NCBI GenBank assembly: GCA_030388725.1
Contig: CP128857.1
Coordinates: forward strand, 1,550,001 to 1,614,000
Reading direction: 5' to 3'
Source: Prodigiosinella aquatilis
GTDB taxonomy: Bacteria > Pseudomonadota > Gammaproteobacteria > Enterobacterales > Enterobacteriaceae
Length of the DNA: 64,000 nucleotides
The position numbers were made by a program, and so were the translations under genes. Position 1 is the stretch's first letter, and the number at the start of each line of letters is the position of its first letter. A model generated the notes under the pieces. That model did no database searches, was not told the origin of the DNA, and saw nothing but the letters and a program-made list of their open reading frames with translations. This document shows, one piece after another, positions 50,255 to 60,500 of the stretch.

Positions 50255-51312
50255 TGCTACAACTCGATATTAACCAGCAATTGGGTGATTTAACGCTCAG
50301 GGTGAAAGCGAACCTGCCAGCCAATGGTATCACGGCTATCTTTGGTGTTTCTGGTGCCGGGAAAACCTCATTGATTAATGCTATCGTCGGGTTAACACAC
50401 CTTGATGAAGGGTATATTCAGCTTAATGAGCGGGTGCTAGTGGATACCCGGCAACGTGTTTTCCTGCCACCGGAACAGCGCAAAGTTGGTTATGTTTTTC
50501 AGGATGCGCGCTTGTTCCCACACTACCGTGTGCAAGGAAATCTGCGTTATGGCATGGCAGCATCTATGCGTCGTCAGTTCGATGATATCGTCCAGTTATT
50601 GGGTATTGAACCGTTGCTCAAGCGCTATCCGATGACACTCTCTGGCGGGGAGAAGCAGCGAGTAGCCATCGGCCGAGCTCTGCTGACGGCACCCGACCTG
50701 TTACTGATGGATGAACCATTGGCCTCGCTGGATTTACCCCGCAAGCGCGAGCTGATGCCTTATCTGGAGCGGTTGTCAAAAGAGGTCAATACGCCGATCC
50801 TGTACGTCAGCCATAGCATGGAAGAGATTTTACGGTTAGCTGATCGCGTTTTGGTGCTGGATAAAGGGAAGGTGAAGGCACAAGGTGAACTGGAAGCTGT
50901 CTGGGCTAGTAACGCGTTGCGTCCGTGGTTGCCGCGCGAGGAGCAAAGCAGCATTATGAATGTCACCGTTCTGGAACATCATCCTCGCTATGCAATGACC
51001 GCATTGTCACTGGGTGAACAGCATCTGTGGGTGGGTAAAATTGATTCGCCACTGAATGTGAAGCAGCGTATCCGTATCAATGCTGCCGATGTATCACTGG
51101 TGACGGAACGACCAAAGGTCAGCAGTATTCGTAACGTATTGGCGGCCAAAGTGCTGGAATGCATTGATGTTGGTGAGCAGGTGGAGGTTAAGCTGTCGAT
51201 CGGTGATCAGGTGCTGTGGGCCCGTATTACCCCTTGGGCACGGGATGAATTGGCACTACATCCTTATCAATGGCTGTATGCACAGATAAAAAGTGTATCG
51301 ATAACACCGTAG
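50254..51312 (+). CDS. modC: ModC, molybdate ABC ATPase
   Basis: Read from the ATG at 50254 ([20 protein letters not shown]) the product is 352 residues, as in E. coli. It shows Walker [18 protein letters not shown], signature [17 protein letters not shown], Walker [13 protein letters not shown] and a C-terminal Mop domain that senses molybdate. The start shares its first base with the modB stop. Confidence 0.97.
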   Translation: MLQLDINQQLGDLTLRVKANLPANGITAIFGVSGAGKTSLINAIVGLTHLDEGYIQLNERVLVDTRQRVFLPPEQRKVGYVFQDARLFPHYRVQGNLRYGMAASMRRQFDDIVQLLGIEPLLKRYPMTLSGGEKQRVAIGRALLTAPDLLLMDEPLASLDLPRKRELMPYLERLSKEVNTPILYVSHSMEEILRLADRVLVLDKGKVKAQGELEAVWASNALRPWLPREEQSSIMNVTVLEHHPRYAMTALSLGEQHLWVGKIDSPLNVKQRIRINAADVSLVTERPKVSSIRNVLAAKVLECIDVGEQVEVKLSIGDQVLWARITPWARDELALHPYQWLYAQIKSVSITP

Positions 51313-51327
51313 TCCTGGTGATTTCCT

Positions 51328-51353
51328 TTCCTGCCTGCGTGTTCAGGCAGGAA
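51328..51353. terminator. Hairpin between modC and ybhA
   Basis: TTCCTGCCTG (51328-51337) pairs perfectly with CAGGCAGGAA (51344-51353) around a 6-base loop. It lies between convergent genes; the T-tail is weak on both strands. Confidence 0.65.
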
Positions 51354-51362
51354 TCAACCTTT

Positions 51363-52184
51363 CTATGCCAACACCCGCTTCATGATCGTTTCCGCGATCC
51401 CAGGCTGCTCATTATGACCAATTACCAGGTCGGCGTGCGCTTTCACTTCATCGGCACTGTTCCCCATGGCAATACCCAGCCCAGATACTGATAGCATACT
51501 GATATCATTAAAATTATCACCAAAGGCAATCACCTCTTTCATGTCGATACCCTGTGATTCCACCCACTTCTGCAATAGCTTTCCTTTACTGTTGCCCGCC
51601 TGAGCGATATCGACCTGATCCTGCCATGACCACTCGCAGGTTAATCCCAGCTCTTTTTCTATCAATTCAGCAAGCTTATTCAGTTCGGTACTGTCCGCAT
51701 GTGATGTAGCAAATTTCCAGATAGCGCGCGCATCATCTGCGGCGGTGAACAGGTTTTTGACATAGGTAAATGTAGGACGTTGCAGCTCGGGTAGTGTTTC
51801 CGCCCAGGCCAGTGATCGGGTGACATGGCCGGTAGAATGTTGATACAACATGGCGTCGTCAGCATACATCAGGCCGTGAATATCAAACTGATCAAGCAGG
51901 TGTAGCACGTTTTTAGCTTGTGTGGCAGTCAGTGGGTTGGTTTCCGACGTTTGTTTGGTCTGATAATTATACAGATACGTGCCATTGCAGCAGATTGCGG
52001 GTGTATCCAACTGTAGCGCCTGATAAAAGGGATGGATAGCCGAGTGATGGCGACCTGTCACAATCAGTACGGTTATTCCGGCTTGTCGAGCTAATGCCAG
52101 TGCTGCTAGTGATTCCGGCAAGATCTTTTTCTGTTGGTTCAGTAAAGTACCATCTAGATCAAGCGCGATTACACGATAGGTCAT
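51363..52184 (-). CDS. ybhA: YbhA, HAD-family (Cof-type) phosphatase
   Basis: The 273-residue protein (E. coli 272) has HAD motif I VIALDLDGTLLNQQ, motif II LIVTGRHHSAIHPFYQAL, the Cof-type cap with CEWSWQDQVDIAQAGNSKGK, and motif IV VIAFGDNFNDISMLSVSGLG. In E. coli YbhA dephosphorylates pyridoxal phosphate and some sugar phosphates. It is monocistronic between modC and pgl. Confidence 0.94.
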   Translation of the reverse strand: MTYRVIALDLDGTLLNQQKKILPESLAALALARQAGITVLIVTGRHHSAIHPFYQALQLDTPAICCNGTYLYNYQTKQTSETNPLTATQAKNVLHLLDQFDIHGLMYADDAMLYQHSTGHVTRSLAWAETLPELQRPTFTYVKNLFTAADDARAIWKFATSHADSTELNKLAELIEKELGLTCEWSWQDQVDIAQAGNSKGKLLQKWVESQGIDMKEVIAFGDNFNDISMLSVSGLGIAMGNSADEVKAHADLVIGHNEQPGIAETIMKRVLA

Positions 52185-52364
52185 AATTATCTCATCAGGT
52201 TATAAAGTCGTCTTTCAGCAGATGGTACACTGTATGTTCACCTATCCCAATAGGGTTGTTTTATTTGCCATTTCAAGTCGGAGCTGCGGCCAAACAGAGC
52301 ACACCCCCATTCACCCATTGGAGTCGGTGTCCAGCCGCATAATTTGCGTAACAAGGAGAATCTC

Positions 52365-53363
52365 ATGCAGCAAGTTGTTTATATCGCTAGTCCGGAAAGC
52401 CAGCAGATCCATGTTTGGCAGTTGGGTATTGAAGGTGCGCTAACGCTCTTGCAAGTAGTGGATGTTCCTGGACAAGTACAGCCGATGGTAATTGCGCCGG
52501 ATAAGCGTCATCTGTATGTTGGCGTTCGTCCTGAGTTCAGGGTGATCAGCTATCGTATTGATGCACAAGGATTGCTGTCTGAAGCCGGTTCTGCACCATT
52601 ACCGGGTAGTCCGACACATCTTTCTACCGATCGGTGCGGACGTTTTCTGTTTAGTGCGTCTTACAGTAATGCCTGTATCAGCGTCAGCCTGATTGGTGCC
52701 AGTGGTGTGGTGGAAGCGCCGATTCAGCAACTTGACGGTCTGGAAGGTTGTCATTCTACTAATATTGACCCGGACAATCAGGTACTGTGGGCACCCTGCC
52801 TGAAGGAAGATCGCATCCGACTGTATGATTTGGGTGATGACGGAAAGCTAAGTGAACATAACCCACCTGCGTTGATGGCTGTCACCGGTGCGGGTCCTCG
52901 ACATATGTCCTACCACCCAAACTGCGAATTTGCCTACTGTGTTAATGAACTGAATAGCACGGTGGATGTATTTCAGCGCCATACTGTCAATGGTCAGATC
53001 CTTCGGGTACAGACACTGGATGCTATGCCTGCCGATTTTACTGATACCCGTTGGGCAGCGGATATCCATATAACACCGGATGGCCGTTATCTCTATACCT
53101 CTGATCGTACTGCCAATCTGTTGAGTCTTTTCCAGGTCTCGGAAGAAGGGAGTGTATTGACGTTAGCCGGCCACCAGCCGACAGAAGCCCAGCCAAGAGG
53201 TTTCAATATTGACCATAGCGGGAATTTCCTGATTTCTTCCGGTCAGAAATCTCATCATATTGAGGTTTACCGCATCAATCAGCAAACTGGTGAGTTGCAT
53301 CCGTTGGCGCGCTATGCGGTTGGTCAGGGCCCGATGTGGGTTTCCATTCTGCAACTGGACTAA
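52365..53363 (+). CDS. pgl: 6-phosphogluconolactonase (beta-propeller type)
   Basis: The 332-residue protein (E. coli 331) starts at the ATG at 52365 ([20 protein letters not shown]) with AAGGAG upstream. Propeller blades are seen in [40 protein letters not shown] and [20 protein letters not shown]. It hydrolyses 6-phosphogluconolactone in the pentose phosphate pathway. It converges with metG across a shared hairpin. Confidence 0.96.
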   Translation: MQQVVYIASPESQQIHVWQLGIEGALTLLQVVDVPGQVQPMVIAPDKRHLYVGVRPEFRVISYRIDAQGLLSEAGSAPLPGSPTHLSTDRCGRFLFSASYSNACISVSLIGASGVVEAPIQQLDGLEGCHSTNIDPDNQVLWAPCLKEDRIRLYDLGDDGKLSEHNPPALMAVTGAGPRHMSYHPNCEFAYCVNELNSTVDVFQRHTVNGQILRVQTLDAMPADFTDTRWAADIHITPDGRYLYTSDRTANLLSLFQVSEEGSVLTLAGHQPTEAQPRGFNIDHSGNFLISSGQKSHHIEVYRINQQTGELHPLARYAVGQGPMWVSILQLD

Positions 53364-53480
53364 TCGTGAAGTGAGAATCTGCTATACCAAGGCAATATAG
53401 GGAAAAGCAGCGTCGTCGTGGGGAGTGCGTCGGGGAAAAAACAATTGCCGCAATTCCAATCTAGTGGCCAATGAAAAGTA

Positions 53481-53504
53481 CGGGCCGGAATATTTTCCGG
53501 CCCG
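53481..53504. terminator. Terminator between pgl and metG
   Basis: CGGGCCGGAA (53481-53490) pairs perfectly with TTCCGGCCCG (53495-53504) with a 4-base loop, 9 bp after the metG stop. On the minus strand it is followed by TACTTTTC. On the plus strand an ATTTTAT lies nearby, so it may act both ways. Confidence 0.8.
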
Positions 53505-53512
53505 AGACAGTA

Positions 53513-55543
53513 CTATTTTATCTGCATACCTGGCTGGGCACCGCTATCTGGGCTTAACAGGAAAATATCTTTCCCGCCCGGGCCGGCTGCCATGACCATA
53601 CCTTCGGAAACGCCAAAGCGCATTTTACGAGGCGCCAGATTAGCCACCATTACCGTCAGTCGGCCTTCCAGTTTGGCCGGGTCTGGGTAGGCGGCCCGGA
53701 TACCGGAGAATACCTGACGGGTTTCACCGCCGATGTCCAGGGTCAGACGCAGCAATTTGTCCGAACCATCAACCAGTTCGGCTGCCGTGATCAGCGCTAC
53801 ACGCATATCCACTTTGTCAAAGTCATCAAACCCGATAACGTCTTGAATCGGGTTATCCGCCAGTGGACCCGTTACGGAGTTAGACGCTGCTGCAATATCT
53901 TCTTTAGACGCGTCAATCATCGATTGTACTTGTGGCAATTCAATACGATTAAACAGTGCCTTAAACGCATTGATTGAGTGGTGGGTCAGCGGTTGGGCGA
54001 TCGCATCCCAGGTCAACTCCGTGTTCAGGAAAGTTTCTGCACGTTCGGTCAGCTTGGGCAATACCGGTTTCAGGTAGGTCATCAGCACACGGAACAGATT
54101 AATGCCCATTGAGCAGATCGCTTGCAGGTCAGCGTCACGCCCTTCCTGTTTTGCCACCACCCACGGAGCCTGCTCGTCTACATAACGGTTGGCCATATCC
54201 GCCAGTGTCATGATTTCGCGAATTGCTTTCCCGGATTCCCGGTTATTATAGGCATCGGCAATGTTTTGCGCCGCATCGGTAAAGGTTTTATACAGCGCCG
54301 GATCAGCCAATTGATCTGCCAACTGGCCACCAAAACGCTTATTGATGAAGCCCGCGTTACGTGAGGCCAGATTTACTACTTTATTAACAATATCGGCATT
54401 TACGCGCTGTATGAAGTCTTCCAGATTAAGGTCGATGTCATCAATACGGGAGGAGAGTTTGGCAGCGTAGTAGTAACGCAGACAATCGGCGTCCAGGTGT
54501 TTCAGGTAGGTACTTGCCTTGATGAACGTGCCGCGCGATTTGGACATTTTCGCGCCGTTGACCGTCACATAACCATGAACAAACAGATTGGTTGGTTTAC
54601 GGAAGTTACTGCCTTCCAGCATCGCCGGCCAGAACAGACTGTGGAAATACACAATATCCTTACCGATGAAGTGATAGAGATCGGTAGTGGCGTCTTTGTG
54701 CCAGTATTCATCGAAATTCAGATCATCGCGTTTATCACACAGGTTTTTAAAGGAGCCCATGTAGCCGATAGGTGCATCCAGCCAAACGTAAAAGTATTTT
54801 CCCGGAGCATCAGGTACTTCAAAGCCAAAGTAAGGCGCGTCGCGAGTGATATCCCACTGTTGCAGCCCCGCATCAAACCACTCCTGCATTTTGTTGGCGA
54901 CTTGTTCTTGCAACGCACCGGAACGGGTCCAGCTCTGTAACATGTCACTGAAAGCCGGCAGGTCGAAGAAGAAGTGCTCAGATTCACGCATCACCGGTGT
55001 GGCACCGGAAACCGCTGATTTTGGGTTGATAAGTTCAGTCGGGCTATAAGTGGCACCGCAGACTTCGCAATTGTCGCCATATTGATCCGGTGACTTGCAT
55101 TTTGGACAGGTACCTTTTACAAAACGATCCGGCAAAAACATGCCTTTTTCTGGATCGTACAATTGGGAAATAGTCCGGGTTTTGATAAAACCATTCTCTT
55201 TCAGCCGATGGTAGATCAGGCTGGAAATCTCACGATTCTCCTCGCTGTGTGTCGAGTGATAGTTGTCGTAGCTGATATTAAAGCCAGCAAAATCCTGCTG
55301 ATGTTCCTGACTCATCTCCGCAATCATCTGCTCGGGCGTAATGCCCAGTTGTTGTGCTTTCAGCATGATCGGGGTGCCGTGGGCATCATCTGCACAGATG
55401 AAATTGACTTGATTGCCGCGCATTCGCTGGTAACGAACCCAGATATCTGCCTGAATGTGTTCAAGCATATGGCCGAGGTGAATAGAACCGTTAGCGTAAG
55501 GTAGCGCGCACGTTACCAATATTTTCTTTGCGACTTGAGTCAT
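53513..55543 (-). CDS. metG: Methionyl-tRNA synthetase
   Basis: Read from the ATG at 55543 ([20 protein letters not shown]) the product is 676 residues (E. coli 677). It has the HIGH-type HLGH motif, a zinc knuckle (CPKC, CEVC), the KMSKS loop [15 protein letters not shown] and a C-terminal dimerisation/tRNA-binding domain ([25 protein letters not shown]). An upstream in-frame extension of 23 codons has no homology. It diverges from mrp. Confidence 0.98.
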   Translation of the reverse strand: MTQVAKKILVTCALPYANGSIHLGHMLEHIQADIWVRYQRMRGNQVNFICADDAHGTPIMLKAQQLGITPEQMIAEMSQEHQQDFAGFNISYDNYHSTHSEENREISSLIYHRLKENGFIKTRTISQLYDPEKGMFLPDRFVKGTCPKCKSPDQYGDNCEVCGATYSPTELINPKSAVSGATPVMRESEHFFFDLPAFSDMLQSWTRSGALQEQVANKMQEWFDAGLQQWDITRDAPYFGFEVPDAPGKYFYVWLDAPIGYMGSFKNLCDKRDDLNFDEYWHKDATTDLYHFIGKDIVYFHSLFWPAMLEGSNFRKPTNLFVHGYVTVNGAKMSKSRGTFIKASTYLKHLDADCLRYYYAAKLSSRIDDIDLNLEDFIQRVNADIVNKVVNLASRNAGFINKRFGGQLADQLADPALYKTFTDAAQNIADAYNNRESGKAIREIMTLADMANRYVDEQAPWVVAKQEGRDADLQAICSMGINLFRVLMTYLKPVLPKLTERAETFLNTELTWDAIAQPLTHHSINAFKALFNRIELPQVQSMIDASKEDIAAASNSVTGPLADNPIQDVIGFDDFDKVDMRVALITAAELVDGSDKLLRLTLDIGGETRQVFSGIRAAYPDPAKLEGRLTVMVANLAPRKMRFGVSEGMVMAAGPGGKDIFLLSPDSGAQPGMQIK

Positions 55544-55800
55544 AGTGGGGAACTTGCTTTTTGTATGGTGATTGAGACGAAGTGTTGATGTTAACCGATA
55601 GCGCCTTGGCACGTAAACCGCTGGTGTGTGTAAACGAAGATTGGGGCAAAGAGAATACGTCTCCCCGTGGTGGCCACCGTGCCCGGAACACGTTTTCGTT
55701 TATCTCCTGGTTTTTTGACCTTCAGTACATCAGGACCGTGGCGTTCTGATATGCTATAGCGGTCTTTTATCGGTAAATAACCAAATTTCAAGGAGCCGGG

Positions 55801-56910
55801 ATGAACGATAAACTCTCCGAGCAGAGCCCTGATGCGTTGCGTGCTATGGTTACCGGAGTGCTGTCTACTTTTAAGCATCCAACACTCAAAAATAACCTGA
55901 CGACACTTAATGCACTGCATCATTGTGCGTTGCTGGATGGCGTATTACATATTGAACTGACCATGCCGTTTGTCTGGTTGAGTGGCCTGGAAGTATTAAA
56001 GGAAACGGTTAGCGCCGAATTGCTGCGTTTGAGTGGTGCCACAGTAGTGGAATGGCGGTTATCACATAATATTGCGACGTTGCGCCGGGTGAACGACCAG
56101 CCAGGAATCAAAGGCGTTAAAAATATTATTGCCGTCAGTTCCGGCAAGGGTGGAGTAGGGAAGTCCAGCACCGCGGTGAATATGGCGCTGGCACTGGCGG
56201 CGGAAGGTGCCAGCGTCGGTATTTTGGATGCCGATATCTATGGTCCTTCGATACCGACGATGCTGGGCGCGGTCAACGAACGTCCTACGTCACCTGACGG
56301 TCAGCATATGGCACCGATCATGGCACATGGGTTGGCAACCAATTCAATTGGCTATCTGGTTACTGATGATAATGCTATGGTGTGGCGCGGACCGATGGCC
56401 AGTAAAGCCTTGCTGCAACTGCTACAGGATACGTTGTGGCCGGATCTGGATTATCTGGTGCTGGATATGCCGCCGGGAACCGGAGACATTCAGCTCACAC
56501 TGGCACAGAGCGTGCCCGTCACGGGGGCTGTCGTAGTCACCACGCCGCAGGATATTGCCTTGGTGGATGCAATGAAAGGTATCGTCATGTTTGAGAAGGT
56601 TAACGTGCCGGTATTGGGGGTTGTAGAAAACATGAGTGTGCATATTTGCAGCAACTGTGGTCATCTGGAGCCCATTTTTGGCACCGGTGGTGCGCAGAAA
56701 CTGGTAGATAAATATCACTGTGTTCTATTGGGACAGTTGCCGTTGCACATTTCTTTGCGCGAGGATCTGGATCGTGGTGAGCCGACAGTGGTCAGCCACC
56801 CGGATAGTGAGTTTACATCACTTTATCGTGAGTTGGCCGATCGTGTGGCCGCTCAACTGTACTGGCAGGGTGAAGTTATTCCCACCGAGATAGCCGTTCG
56901 CTCATTGTAA
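55801..56910 (+). CDS. apbC: Mrp/ApbC, iron-sulfur cluster carrier ATPase
   Basis: The 369-residue protein (E. coli 369) has a short N-terminal MIP18-like region, the deviant Walker A IAVSSGKGGVGKSSTAVNMA, Walker B YLVLDMPPGTGDIQ and the cluster-binding CSNC in HICSNCGHLEP. It delivers Fe-S clusters to client proteins. It lies divergent from metG, the same pairing as in E. coli. TCAAGGAGCC precedes the ATG. Confidence 0.96.
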   Translation: MNDKLSEQSPDALRAMVTGVLSTFKHPTLKNNLTTLNALHHCALLDGVLHIELTMPFVWLSGLEVLKETVSAELLRLSGATVVEWRLSHNIATLRRVNDQPGIKGVKNIIAVSSGKGGVGKSSTAVNMALALAAEGASVGILDADIYGPSIPTMLGAVNERPTSPDGQHMAPIMAHGLATNSIGYLVTDDNAMVWRGPMASKALLQLLQDTLWPDLDYLVLDMPPGTGDIQLTLAQSVPVTGAVVVTTPQDIALVDAMKGIVMFEKVNVPVLGVVENMSVHICSNCGHLEPIFGTGGAQKLVDKYHCVLLGQLPLHISLREDLDRGEPTVVSHPDSEFTSLYRELADRVAAQLYWQGEVIPTEIAVRSL

Positions 56911-57082
56911 TTGGCATCACATCATTCCGCGTCATCGGCAGAGGGCGCGGAAACCCACCATCCGAATGCCATGTTTCCGCGAAACGCTGGCATGAACTGT
57001 GCTAACTCCCTATAATTGCCTGCGCCAGGGCATCCTGGCGATGCATCCCCTCCTTTATTTTGTGAATCAGGTCTTTATTACC

Positions 57083-57724
57083 ATGACTGATAAATCTCAT
57101 CAGTGTGTCATCATCGGGATTGCCGGAGCATCTGCATCTGGCAAAAGTCTTATATCCAGTACGCTTTACCGTGAGTTACGTGATCAGGTTGGCAATGAAC
57201 ATATTGGTGTCGTGTCGGAAGACAGTTATTACAAGGACCAGACTCATCTGACCATGGAAACTCGGGTTAAAACTAATTATGACCATCCTGGCGCGATGGA
57301 TCATGGTTTGCTGCTGCAGCATCTGAAAATGCTGAAGGTAGGGCAGCCAATTGAATTGCCCCGGTATAGCTATGTGGAACATACCCGGCTAAAGGAAACG
57401 GTACGGCTTGAACCAAAGAAAGTGATTATTCTGGAAGGCATTCTGTTATTAACGGATGCCCGGTTACGGGAAGAGCTGAATTTTTCTATTTTTGTCGATA
57501 CACCGTTAGATATCTGCTTGCTGCGTCGCATGCGCCGTGATGTTAATGAGCGCGGGCGTTCGATGGATTCGGTAATGGAGCAGTATCAGAAAACCGTTCG
57601 TCCGATGTTTTTGCAATTTATCGAACCATCCAAGCAGTATGCCGATATTATTGTCCCGCGGGGCGGAAAAAATCGGATTGCGATTGATATCTTGAAAGCA
57701 AAAATTAGTCAATTCTTTGAATAA
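57083..57724 (+). CDS. udk: Uridine kinase
   Basis: Read from the ATG at 57083 ([20 protein letters not shown]) the product is 213 residues, as in E. coli. It has the P-loop [23 protein letters not shown] with the base-site residues and [17 protein letters not shown] (lid). It phosphorylates uridine and cytidine. The 28 codons upstream lack homology. It is followed by an ERIC-derived gap and dcd. Confidence 0.97.
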   Translation: MTDKSHQCVIIGIAGASASGKSLISSTLYRELRDQVGNEHIGVVSEDSYYKDQTHLTMETRVKTNYDHPGAMDHGLLLQHLKMLKVGQPIELPRYSYVEHTRLKETVRLEPKKVIILEGILLLTDARLREELNFSIFVDTPLDICLLRRMRRDVNERGRSMDSVMEQYQKTVRPMFLQFIEPSKQYADIIVPRGGKNRIAIDILKAKISQFFE

Positions 57725-57746
57725 TTTGTTTTTTTATTATTGTATG

Positions 57747-57892
57747 TAGACCCAATAGATTTCAAGATGCAGAACGACGGTGAAAGAATAAATCCCGATA
57801 AGCCTACATCAGTAGATGGCTCGAATGATGAGTCTGTCGGGGCAGAGTTGAATGATGCCAACACACCTGCACCTGAAAGATGACGGATATAT
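57747..57892 (+). repeat. Degenerate ERIC element between udk and dcd
   Basis: The ends (AGATTTCAAGATGCAGAACG and CACCTGAAAGATGACGGATA) match the outer arms of the element at 63886, and AATCCCGATAAGCCTACAT matches its core. The other half of the core, after CAGTAG, is scrambled or contains about 20 extra bases (ATGGCTCGAATGATGAGTCT), so the central palindrome is broken. It is probably an old copy. Confidence 0.65.
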
Positions 57893-57960
57893 TGTCGGCA
57901 TGGTGATTTTTGGCTGGCTGTGGCCGTTTTAGTGGGTACCTTGCTTGAGTGGAGAAAATA

Positions 57961-58542
57961 ATGAGACTGTGTGATCGTGATATTGAAAGGTGGCTGGATG
58001 ATGGCCGATTGGTGATTACGCCTCGCCCCCCTCAAGAGCGAATTAATGGTGCCACAGTGGATGTCCGATTAGGCCATCAATTTCGCGTATTTTGTGGACA
58101 TACGGCGCCTTTCATTGATTTAAGTGGTCCGAAAGACGAAGTCAGTGCTGCGTTGGATCGCGTGATGAGTGACGAAATCAATCTGACCGAAAAAGAAGCT
58201 TTTTTCCTACATCCGGGAGAATTGGCGTTAGCTGTGACGCTGGAGTCGGTAACACTGCCAGATAATCTGGTTGGATGGTTGGATGGCCGCTCCTCACTGG
58301 CGCGTTTGGGGTTGATGGTTCATGTTACGGCACACCGTATTGATCCTGGTTGGCAGGGACTCATCGTGCTGGAGTTCTATAATTCAGGTAAGTTGCCGTT
58401 GGCATTACGCCCCGGCATGATGATTGGTGCCCTGAGTTTTGAACCATTATCCGGTCCGGCAGCAAGGCCTTATAATCGTCGTCAGGACGCTAAATATAAA
58501 GATCAAAAAGGTGCTGTCGCAAGCCGGATTGATGAAGACTAG
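57961..58542 (+). CDS. dcd: dCTP deaminase
   Basis: The 193-residue protein (E. coli 193) begins [20 protein letters not shown] and contains the active-site block [20 protein letters not shown] and [20 protein letters not shown]. It makes dUTP for thymidylate synthesis. I use the ATG at 57961, with GTGGAGAAAA upstream; an in-frame ATG four codons earlier lacks support. Confidence 0.97.
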   Translation: MRLCDRDIERWLDDGRLVITPRPPQERINGATVDVRLGHQFRVFCGHTAPFIDLSGPKDEVSAALDRVMSDEINLTEKEAFFLHPGELALAVTLESVTLPDNLVGWLDGRSSLARLGLMVHVTAHRIDPGWQGLIVLEFYNSGKLPLALRPGMMIGALSFEPLSGPAARPYNRRQDAKYKDQKGAVASRIDED

Positions 58543-58584
58543 CTTCCCGACAGTTTGCTGTATGCCTATTGTAATGAGGATGGC

Positions 58585-60417
58585 ATGAGAAGATTTCTAA
58601 CAGCGCTGGTTATTCTGCTGGTGGTGCTGGTCGTGGGAATGACCTCGCTGATTGTACTGATCAATCCTAACGACTTCCGTGATTATATGGTGCATCAGGT
58701 GGCAGCACGCAGTGGTTACAAACTGAAGCTTGATGGCGAATTGCGCTGGCATGTATGGCCGGAGTTGAGCATTCTTTCCAGCAGTATGTCGTTGAGTGCT
58801 CCAGGGGCAGAGATACCACTGGTCAGCGCAGAAAATATGCGCCTGGATGTCAAGTTATGGCCTCTGCTCTCCCACCGGCTGGAAGTAAAACAGGTGATGC
58901 TCAAAGGTGCGGTAATTCGCTTCACACCGGAAAGTGCCGCTAAACGGATGAGTCGAGCACCTATTGCTCCTCCTGGGCCTTCAGAACCAGGAGAAGAAAC
59001 GGGCTGGCGCTTTGATATTAACCGTATAGAAGTGGCCGACAGCCTGTTAGTCTTCCAGCGTACTAATAATGATTTGATTAATGTCCGTGACATTAATCTG
59101 AAAGTTGTGCGTGACAGCGCCAATCAGCTACGGCTGGAGCTGTCCAGTCGTATTAACCGTGATCAGCGTGACTTATCGTTTACGTTGGCAGCCAGCATGG
59201 ACATGCAGCATTTCCCACAACAAGTCAGCGCCAGTATTGAAAAGTTTGATTATCAGCTGCAGGGCGCTGGGATTCCGGTGACCGGTATCAGTGGTAAAGG
59301 CAGTCTGAATGCCAGTTACCAACAGCAACCAGAAAAAATGACCATTAGTCAATTTGCCTTGAGCGCTAATAACAGTCAGTTGACAGGCTCAGCGACGGCA
59401 GTACTGGGTAGTGTTCCTGACTACATACTGAGTCTGAAATCTACGCGACTGGATCTGGACGAATTACTGGGACTGGCACAGTTCCAGGATAGCGATGCGC
59501 CGGCAGATAAAGCCATTGCAGCCAAACCAGTGATTTCTAAAGATGTGACAGGTCAAAAAGATAATGAAGTGTTGAGAGGTTTTACCGCCCATGTTGCCAT
59601 TGATGCCGATGAGCTAATTTATCACGGCTTGCATGTTACCCAGTTTGCACTACAGGCGACCAATCAACGCGGGGTACTATCGGTGCCCACCTTAGTGGGT
59701 ACCTTAGGCGATGGGCGTTTTTCGTTGCCAGGATCGATGAATATAGATGCGTCTCCCTCTATTACCGTACAACCGGATCTTCGAAATATAGCGTTATCAC
59801 CACTGCTACACGCTTTTGGTTTGCCGGAAACCCTAAGTGGCAAGCTTAGTCTGCAAGGGGATATGAGTGGCAATTCACTTTCTGCCGCCGCAGTTATGTC
59901 ACAGTGGCATGGCAATGCCGCGTTGCAGGCGACGGGTCTGCGGCTGAATGGCCTGAATATTCAACAGATGATTCAGCAGGCGGTTGAGCGTAATAACAGC
60001 AGCGTCCACAGCCAAGGCAATTATGAACGTTATACCGAAGTGCGGCAGATGACCGCTAAAGCTCGTCTTAGCGCGGGTAAATTACAGCTACAGGCGTTGG
60101 ATGGTCGTTCCGACATATTGTCACTGACCGGTGAGGGTACATTTGACCTCCCAGCACAGCGCTGTGATGTCAACCTGGGTGTGAAGGTCACTCAAGGATG
60201 GCAAGGTGACAAAAACGTTGTACAGATGCTTCAGGATATCGTGATACCGTTCCGTTTGTATGGTTCTTGGCATAACCTTAATTACCAACTTCAGGTTGAT
60301 CAAATTCTACGCAATCGTCTGCAAGATGAAATGAAGAAACGACTAAATGAATGGATAGGCAAAAATAAGCAGTACCAGAAGAATAAAGATATCAAGCAAC
60401 TGATGCAGGGGTTGTGA
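58585..60417 (+). CDS. asmA: AsmA, outer-membrane assembly/lipid transport protein
   Basis: The 610-residue protein (E. coli 617) starts at 58585 (MRRFLTALVILLVVLVVGMT) with one N-terminal membrane anchor, then the AsmA-type chorein/bridge fold (LINPNDFRDYMVHQVAARSG, YKLKLDGELRWHVWPELSIL). AsmA-like proteins are thought to move phospholipid between inner and outer membranes. GAGGATGG precedes the start. It lies 42 bp after dcd, as in E. coli. Confidence 0.95.
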   Translation: MRRFLTALVILLVVLVVGMTSLIVLINPNDFRDYMVHQVAARSGYKLKLDGELRWHVWPELSILSSSMSLSAPGAEIPLVSAENMRLDVKLWPLLSHRLEVKQVMLKGAVIRFTPESAAKRMSRAPIAPPGPSEPGEETGWRFDINRIEVADSLLVFQRTNNDLINVRDINLKVVRDSANQLRLELSSRINRDQRDLSFTLAASMDMQHFPQQVSASIEKFDYQLQGAGIPVTGISGKGSLNASYQQQPEKMTISQFALSANNSQLTGSATAVLGSVPDYILSLKSTRLDLDELLGLAQFQDSDAPADKAIAAKPVISKDVTGQKDNEVLRGFTAHVAIDADELIYHGLHVTQFALQATNQRGVLSVPTLVGTLGDGRFSLPGSMNIDASPSITVQPDLRNIALSPLLHAFGLPETLSGKLSLQGDMSGNSLSAAAVMSQWHGNAALQATGLRLNGLNIQQMIQQAVERNNSSVHSQGNYERYTEVRQMTAKARLSAGKLQLQALDGRSDILSLTGEGTFDLPAQRCDVNLGVKVTQGWQGDKNVVQMLQDIVIPFRLYGSWHNLNYQLQVDQILRNRLQDEMKKRLNEWIGKNKQYQKNKDIKQLMQGL

Positions 60418-60420
60418 TTA

Positions 60421-60451
60421 ACTCTGCAGGCGATATATACGCCTGCAGAGT
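60421..60451. repeat. Perfect hairpin between asmA and yegH
   Basis: ACTCTGCAGGCG (60421-60432) pairs perfectly with CGCCTGCAGAGT (60440-60451) around ATATATA. It is only 3 bp after the asmA stop. There is no T tail on either strand, so it may act as an RNA-end stabiliser rather than a classical terminator. Confidence 0.65.
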
Positions 60452-60500
60452 CATATTGACCGTTTAACTTGCCACCATCGTGTATTTAAAACGCTGTATT

